Shown piece by piece: positions 7,063 through 9,183 of a DNA stretch of 9,183 nucleotides. This DNA comes from an uncultured Bacilli bacterium (lineage in GTDB: Bacteria > Bacillota_I > Bacilli_A > RF39 > UBA660): the NCBI GenBank assembly GCA_934086255.1, contig CAKOIB010000050.1, forward strand, positions 1-9,183, in the 5' to 3' direction. Every line of letters starts with the position of its first letter. Positions within the stretch are counted from its first letter, which is position 1. The translations under genes were made by a program, and so were the position numbers. The notes under the pieces were generated by a model, which was given only the letters and a program-made list of their open reading frames with translations, was not told the origin of the DNA and ran no database searches.

Positions 7063-8586
7063 TTAATTAATCACGACAGCACGAGTCGAAGTCCTAAAAC
7101 TTGCAGAACCATAACTACCAGAAAAATTAAATATTCCAGCATTATCTTTATCAATATTACTACCTCCACGATAAAACCATGAGGACTCACTATAAGGAAA
7201 ATAAGCAGAATCAGAATACCAATTACCAGAAGAACCAGTAGGTGCCATCTCAATTGTAGCATCTCCCAATTTTCCTCTTGTATATACCACATTACTTGTT
7301 CCATAACTATATTTATCATAATATCTCTTACTTGGAAATGCATATGTTCCAGAACTAGAAGTCCCTACATATAATTGACCAATAAAAGCAGAATTTTGAT
7401 TATAATTCGATCTATATCCATTCATCATTATTCCATTTGTAAAAACCATATCTCCCATTACATATTCCGATGTTCCACCACTCATATCATATACTCCATA
7501 TACATTTCCTGTTGTACTTGCACTTTGTCCAAGTATTGTTGTATAAGAATTACATGTAGAACCACTACTTGTTGAACCACTACTTTGTGGTCCACATCCC
7601 GTTCTCATATTACTAAAACTATTTAATGCTACTTCTTTATTTATTCCATACTTACTATGTGATAAATATGCCACTGCTCCCCATTCTATATTTTTTATCA
7701 TATGGGTTTCATCAGTAGTTGCAAATCCATATTTATTTCCAGATTCTCTCATCTTTTGTATTCCATTAAAGAATGTTCCTACTTGTGCTCCTCTCCATGG
7801 AACAACATCAGGCTTTATCAATGGACGTATTGTTTGAATATTACAACCAACTCCGATTCCTGAATAATCATCTGCAGCGCATGTAGTATCACTAGACACT
7901 TCAAACTTACCTACCCATATTCCTGTTAATTCTTCATTTTCTTCTCTTACGTTGTTATCATTCTTATCCCACCAGAATGCTGGATGGGTATATGTTGAAG
8001 TTCCTGCTTTTAGTCCATTATTTGTTGTATCAGTACATGTTTCACTTGTACTTGATTCTCCAGTAACATTATCAGTACATTTTATTGTACCAGTACTATT
8101 TGTACCACTTTCAAACTTAATCTTTATTTCTTGTGGTGTATTTGTATTTAAATATGTATATGTATATCTTGGTACCCATACCCACATTGTATTTATATCA
8201 CTCATTGGTATTGTTGTTCCAACACTTGCATTTAAATAAGTTTGTCTATTTGTACTTGTAACAGTCACTGCATTTGCCCACATCTTATTATCATAGTTAT
8301 ACCAATTATTGTTTTCTTTACTATCAGCTTTCTTCCACTCACTTGTTTCTTCATCATAATACACTGGTATCATATTACTTAATAAAGCTGGCGCATTTGC
8401 TCCACTGTTATCTATATTAGGGCTCTTAACTCCTAATTTTAATATATTATTTGATGATTTTGTATCATTCCACTTTGCATAGGAATTAGTAATTGTATAA
8501 GAAATAATGCCAGTTAAAAGAAGTATTGAACAGCATATTAAAGTAAGCAAATACTTATTATATTCTTTTATATCTTTGAATAACAT
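7063..8586 (-). CDS. Exported FGE-sulfatase/C-type-lectin-fold-like protein with variable C-terminal region
   Basis: The 507-residue protein has a short basic/polar N-terminus and a hydrophobic segment (about 12-32). The next stretch, SYAKWNDTKSSNN then ILKLG, resembles the SipW-dependent signal peptides of TasA/camelysin-type proteins. The middle (about 100-320) is rich in Thr, Ser, Asn and Tyr, and is marked by MWVWVPRYTYTY (134-145), a Ca-binding-like DKNDNN loop (207-212), GIWVGKFE (222-229) and paired cysteines (170/184, 236/248, 331/345). The C-terminal part has FGE-sulfatase (SUMF1-like) landmarks: NVYGVYDMSGG (361-371), RGG (473-475), GIFNF (484-488) and the closing STRAV. The cysteines that FGE enzymes need near the RGG motif are absent, so ligand binding is likelier than catalysis. 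The start is set by an all-G Shine-Dalgarno (8593-8599) 6 nt upstream. It lies 12 nt after its paralogue, hence cotranscribed. I do not recognise a named gene; a prepilin-like or adhesin role is possible. Confidence 0.85.
   Translation of the reverse strand: MLFKDIKEYNKYLLTLICCSILLLTGIISYTITNSYAKWNDTKSSNNILKLGVKSPNIDNSGANAPALLSNMIPVYYDEETSEWKKADSKENNNWYNYDNKMWANAVTVTSTNRQTYLNASVGTTIPMSDINTMWVWVPRYTYTYLNTNTPQEIKIKFESGTNSTGTIKCTDNVTGESSTSETCTDTTNNGLKAGTSTYTHPAFWWDKNDNNVREENEELTGIWVGKFEVSSDTTCAADDYSGIGVGCNIQTIRPLIKPDVVPWRGAQVGTFFNGIQKMRESGNKYGFATTDETHMIKNIEWGAVAYLSHSKYGINKEVALNSFSNMRTGCGPQSSGSTSSGSTCNSYTTILGQSASTTGNVYGVYDMSGGTSEYVMGDMVFTNGIMMNGYRSNYNQNSAFIGQLYVGTSSSGTYAFPSKRYYDKYSYGTSNVVYTRGKLGDATIEMAPTGSSGNWYSDSAYFPYSESSWFYRGGSNIDKDNAGIFNFSGSYGSASFRTSTRAVVIN
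7090..7209 (-). other. Hypervariable 40-codon segment of the first lectin-like gene
   Basis: This segment encodes residues 460-499, between the constant NWYSD and STRAV. Against the paralogue at 8632-8751 it has the same length and no indels. About 16 of 40 residues are identical, while the 25 residues before it differ at only one position. Conserved inside it are AYF, WF, RGG, G-x-FNF and single Gly and Ala positions; the rest differ. The position, length and spared scaffold residues match the layout of variable regions in DGR target proteins with a C-type lectin fold. Confidence 0.6.
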
Positions 8587-8592
8587 AAAGTA

Positions 8593-8600
8593 CCCCCCCT
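8593..8600 (-). promoter_or_regulatory. Ribosome-binding site built from a seven-G tract, overlapping the upstream stop codon
   Basis: On the minus strand the sequence reads TAGGGGGGG, then TACTTT, then ATG. The TAG stop (8601-8599) of the upstream paralogue shares its last G with the tract (8599-8593), and 6 nt separate the tract from the start codon at 8586. The G-run can pair with the anti-Shine-Dalgarno only in part (AGG and GG pairs, including G-U wobble). Overlap of stop and Shine-Dalgarno suggests translational coupling. A seven-base G homopolymer is conspicuous in DNA this AT-rich. Confidence 0.7.
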
Positions 8601-9183
8601 AGCCTAGAACGGCAAGGACTGCACGAGTTGAATTATATGTATTAGCATAACCACCATTACAATTAAAATTAAACAATCCAGTATTAATTCCATTGCCATA
8701 GTGTCCTCCACGCATAAACCAAGGGCGAGAACTACTAGCAAAGTAAGCATAATCCGAATACCAATTGCCAGAAGAACCAGTGGGAGCCATTTCAACAGTT
8801 GCATCTCCTAATTTTCCACGTGTATACTCTGTTCTATTTGTTCCATAACTATATTTATTATAGTATCTCATATTTGGAAATGCATATGTTCCTGTAAATG
8901 CTGTTCCTTTACCACCATCATATAAGATTCCTGTAAATGCTGAGTTATAATTAGTACTAGTTGCTGATTCACCAACTAACACTTCTCCATTACTATATAC
9001 AATGCCACTGGTAACATATTCCCATGAACCACCGCTCATGTCATATACTCCATATACGTTTCCTGTTGTTGATGAGCTTTGTCCTAATGTTGTTGTATAA
9101 GAATTACATGTAGCACCACTTGTTGTTGAACCTGCACTTTGTGGTCCACATCCTGTTGTATATGTATTTTGACTATTTATTGC
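8599..9183 (-). CDS. Paralogous exported lectin-fold-like protein, C-terminal 194 residues only (5' end outside window)
   Basis: The frame is open from the right edge to the TAG at 8601-8599, giving 194 residues. The Met codon at 9039 lies inside the conserved YGVYDMSGG motif and is not a start; the true start is beyond the window. The protein aligns almost end to end with residues about 328-505 of the downstream gene: GCGPQS, NSYTT, GQS, STTGNVYGVYDMSGG, NSAF, GTYAFP, KYSYGT, YTRGKLGDAT, TGSSGNWYSD, RGG and STRAV. It keeps the Trp of the FGE-like DMSGGSWEYV motif, which the downstream copy has replaced (DMSGGTSEYV). The protein ends LAVLG, two residues longer than its neighbour. Synonymous differences in the conserved blocks show these are old paralogues, not a fresh duplication. 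The upstream promoter and signal peptide are not visible. Confidence 0.85.
   Translation of the reverse strand, partial: AINSQNTYTTGCGPQSAGSTTSGATCNSYTTTLGQSSSTTGNVYGVYDMSGGSWEYVTSGIVYSNGEVLVGESATSTNYNSAFTGILYDGGKGTAFTGTYAFPNMRYYNKYSYGTNRTEYTRGKLGDATVEMAPTGSSGNWYSDYAYFASSSRPWFMRGGHYGNGINTGLFNFNCNGGYANTYNSTRAVLAVLG
8632..8751 (-). other. Hypervariable 40-codon segment of the second lectin-like gene
   Basis: This is the counterpart of 7090-7209, bounded by NWYSD upstream and STRAV downstream, again exactly 40 codons. The differing residues cluster in the blocks after AYF, after RGG (HYGNGINT here, SNIDKDNA in the neighbour), after FNF and just before STRAV. In both copies most variable codons end in T, the pattern left by adenine-directed mutagenesis of AAT/AAC codons, but T-ending codons are also the general preference of this genome. 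Confidence 0.6.

Noticed and set aside
7071..7343. 90-codon minus-strand frame inside the lectin-like gene, and the similar 8604-8804 frame in its paralogue
   Set aside because: Both are alternate frames of the same conserved 3' ends. Their similarity to each other follows from the paralogy, and no start signals support them.
7063..8586. Calling the protein a formylglycine-generating enzyme
   Set aside because: The fold landmarks are present but the catalytic cysteines are absent, so the enzymatic name is not supported.
8599..9039. Starting the right-hand gene at the ATG at 9039
   Set aside because: That Met is inside the conserved YGVYDMSGG motif, the frame is open to the window edge, and the upstream 48 codons align with the paralogue, so the gene is 5'-truncated by the window.
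7063..9183. Calling a complete diversity-generating retroelement
   Set aside because: No reverse transcriptase, accessory protein, template repeat or IMH element is present in the window. Only target-like variable regions are seen.

Overview
The window is AT-rich DNA from a low-GC Gram-positive-type bacterium. It looks like one of the uncultured gut Bacilli/Mycoplasmatota-like lineages, though this is an inference from base composition and protein style, not a taxonomic assignment. The standard code fits: the metallophosphoesterase gene ends in TGA and the tryptophans are encoded by TGG. Six protein genes are visible and two of them run off the window edges.

Layout. (1) 1-3923, minus: the first 1307 residues of a very large surface protein. 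It has an N-terminal signal-anchor, an NPCBM carbohydrate-binding-like domain, a transglutaminase-like cysteine domain, an F5/8C (discoidin) domain, bacterial Ig-like modules and a charged PIKEDK repeat tail; the 3' end lies left of the window. (2) A 134-nt divergent intergenic region carries a promoter in each direction. (3) 4058-5665, plus: a two-gene operon of a CPBP (CAAX-like) membrane protease and a membrane-anchored metallophosphoesterase. (4) 5651-5702: two back-to-back intrinsic terminators that absorb the stop codons of the converging genes. (5) 5701-6972, minus: the conserved ribosome-associated GTPase Obg, whose probable -35 box lies inside the terminator hairpin of the gene upstream. 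(6) 7063-9183, minus: two tandem paralogous exported proteins with an FGE-sulfatase/C-type-lectin-like C-terminal domain. The second is cut by the right edge and has only its C-terminal 194 residues here.

The obg gene is housekeeping. The flanking genes look like accessory cell-surface functions: a glycan-binding or matrix-modifying protein on the left and a pair of variable lectin-like proteins on the right.

The most interesting signal is in that pair. Within their last ~70 codons, 24 of 25 residues are identical, then a 40-codon stretch of exactly equal length is only about 40% identical, then STRAV is identical again. The spared residues (RGG, GxFNF, W) are the scaffold positions expected in the variable region of a diversity-generating-retroelement target protein. 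No reverse transcriptase or template repeat is in the window, so a DGR is not shown. A run of seven G forms the Shine-Dalgarno between the two genes, overlaps the upstream stop codon, and could vary in length.
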